DNA of 38,690 nt from a virus. Position numbers and translations under genes: made by a program. Numbering within the stretch: position 1 is the stretch's first letter; every line of letters begins with the position of its first letter. Positions 37,827 through 38,690 of this stretch are shown here, in pieces. The DNA lies in IMG/VR virus record IMGVR_UViG_3300037246_000615, positions 1 to 38,690 of that record; one strand, written 5' to 3'. The notes beneath the pieces are model-generated. The model was given only the letters and a program-made list of their open reading frames with translations. It had not been told where the DNA came from and did no database searches.

Positions 37827-38078
37827 CTACTCCTCGTTGTGCATGTTCCTTGCGTACTGCTCCTGGCTCTTGCGCCACGCTGCTTGGTGTGCCTTGACCT
37901 CTTCGGCCTCGTAATCAGGCACTTCAGCGGGTGGTTCTCGCAACGGTGGGTCTTTGACCACCTTCGCGGCAATATCAACGACACCACCAATGAGGACACA
38001 TACACCTACAAGCACAACCCCTACTCCACAGCTCACAGCCCCCATGAAGAGGAGTATTGGTCCCGCTAACGGCCACAT
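37827..38078 (-). CDS. membrane protein with charged tail, 83 aa
   Basis: A long hydrophobic N-terminal region of one or two helices (about residues 4-37, LLFMGAVSCGVGVVLVG) then a P/E-rich linker and a charged helix. CGGAGGTAGC before ATG 38078 contains the stop of the upstream HTH gene. Function unknown. Confidence 0.68.
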   Translation of the reverse strand: MWPLAGPILLFMGAVSCGVGVVLVGVCVLIGGVVDIAAKVVKDPPLREPPAEVPDYEAEEVKAHQAAWRKSQEQYARNMHNEE

Positions 38079-38079
38079 G

Positions 38080-38349
38080 CTACCTCCGGTCCTTGTATGC
38101 TCTGATGCCCCGAAGCACACCAGTCACAGTGTATGCGCTGACGCCGAACATCACAGCCAGCTCACCTCGTTGGACACCAAGCCGGTATCTTGCCCTCATC
38201 AGGGCTATGTTGTGGTCACTCACCTTACGACCACGGCCAGCCCATGATGTCTTGGCCCTGGCCTTTGCCGATTTCCTACGGCTTGCAGCAAGCAGAGCCA
38301 CGGCCTCCTCCATCAGTATGGCATCGCCATCGGTGCTGTAATCGTACAT
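38080..38349 (-). CDS. helix-turn-helix DNA-binding protein, 89 aa
   Basis: The C-terminal 40 residues read as a helix-turn-helix: IALMRARYRLGVQRGELAVM, then FGVSAYTVTGVLRGIRAYKD, a pattern typical of Hin/resolvase-like or HNH-associated DNA-binding segments. The middle is very basic (SRRKSAKARAKTSWAGRGRK). It is the first gene after promoter P6 with AGAGGAG before the ATG, so it is well placed as an early regulator of the small-gene block. Confidence 0.72.
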   Translation of the reverse strand: MYDYSTDGDAILMEEAVALLAASRRKSAKARAKTSWAGRGRKVSDHNIALMRARYRLGVQRGELAVMFGVSAYTVTGVLRGIRAYKDRR

Positions 38350-38377
38350 AGTTTCTCCTCTTCCGACCGACCGCTAA

Positions 38378-38405
38378 AGTATAGCACATCCAGCCGGGAT
38401 GTCAA
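38378..38405 (-). promoter_or_regulatory. sigma70-like promoter P6 (class II)
   Basis: TTGACA (38400-38405), 16 bp, extended -10 GTGC-TATACT with the hexamer at 38378-38383. Initiation is expected near 38371, about 20 nt before the HTH gene. Confidence 0.8.
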
Positions 38406-38414
38406 GTTGCGTAT

Positions 38415-38609
38415 CTAATGCACACCATCTGCCTTGTTGCGGGCATGTGCCTGAGCAATCTTCCGCGAGAGTCTCTTGTTGTCTTCACAGCTTGAGCACT
38501 GGTACTCCCCGGTCATGGCGTCTACAGTCTCTCCGCAAGCGTGCCGCACACCTTTCCTAATGCAGACAGTGTGGGGATCGAACCCTGAAATGATATGTAC
38601 GTTCTTCAT
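38415..38609 (-). CDS. small zinc-site protein, 64 aa
   Basis: MKNVHIISGFDPHTVCIRKG, then HACGET and CSSC, followed by a basic helical end (SRKIAQAHARNKADG). The cysteines form a probable zinc site. AAGGAGCAAG precedes ATG 38609. The reading frame stays open upstream to the window edge, so a longer form cannot be excluded. Function unknown. Confidence 0.65.
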   Translation of the reverse strand: MKNVHIISGFDPHTVCIRKGVRHACGETVDAMTGEYQCSSCEDNKRLSRKIAQAHARNKADGVH

Positions 38610-38631
38610 GTCTTGCTCCTTCACCATTGTC

Positions 38632-38658
38632 CATACCACAGCCCTCAACTGTGGTATG
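38632..38658 (-). promoter_or_regulatory. 10-bp stem hairpin upstream of gene 38415-38609
   Basis: CATACCACAG and CTGTGGTATG (38632-38641 with 38649-38658) form a perfect stem around a 7-nt loop, ending about 12 nt before the AAGGAG of the next gene. No T-run follows. It could end an upstream transcript or influence translation; the window edge prevents a firmer view. Confidence 0.45.
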
Positions 38659-38690
38659 AAGCATGGTGTGTTACAGATTTGATTCCTCAT

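Noticed and set aside
1-38690. CRISPR array, insertion sequence or integrase
   Set aside because: No regularly spaced direct repeats, no transposase or recombinase motifs and no terminal inverted repeats were seen in the window.

Overview
This window looks like part of the genome of a large tailed phage. Every gene I can support lies on the minus strand, so transcription runs from position 38690 towards 1. About 85 genes are packed with almost no spacing: most neighbours overlap by 1, 4, 8 or 11 to 20 nt (ATGA, TAATG and TGATG junctions), and many encode proteins under 100 residues. The content is typical of a virulent phage: T4-type recombination and replication proteins, its own sigma factor, RNA repair ligases and a long block of tiny unknown genes. 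No capsid, tail, terminase, lysis, integrase or tRNA gene was recognised. The host cannot be named. The Shine-Dalgarno sequences (GGAGG type) and sigma70-like promoters point to a bacterium, and a multiheme cytochrome c points to a host able to mature c-type cytochromes, probably a Gram-negative.

Left third (1 to about 14500): replication and repair. It holds SbcC/Rad50-like (cut by the window edge), SbcD/Mre11-like, RecA-like, a gp32-like ssDNA-binding protein, a probable UvsY-like mediator, a family A DNA polymerase fused to a uracil-DNA-glycosylase-like domain, a glycosyltransferase, RtcB RNA ligase and a DnaG-like primase, interleaved with small zinc-binding and membrane proteins. A gene-poor leader of about 375 nt (14526-14903) follows.

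Middle (14900 to 29900): DnaB-like helicase, a T4 Rnl2-like RNA ligase, ATP-dependent DNA ligase, a GP88-like protein, a UvsW-like helicase, a degenerate HNH-like protein, a sigma70-family factor, and a MoxR AAA ATPase paired with a metallopeptidase/VWA protein.

Right (29900 to 38690): about 40 small genes, mostly unknown, with membrane segments or CxxC zinc motifs, interrupted by a secreted tetraheme cytochrome c (35469-36236).

Three strong promoters of one class (TTGCAA, 17 bp, TATAAT, with extra shared flanks) lie at 4835-4863, 14874-14902 and 20234-20262. Three of another class (TTGACA, 16-17 bp, extended -10 TGC-TANANT) lie at 29912-29940, 33880-33908 and 38378-38405. The second class fits early expression of the small-gene block, and the first feeds the replication genes. 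The most unusual items are the phage cytochrome, the polymerase fusion with a degraded glycosylase active site, an eight-member family of small proteins sharing a C-terminal CxxC...P...W motif, and a recurrent junction in which the stop codon of one gene lies inside the ribosome binding site of the next.
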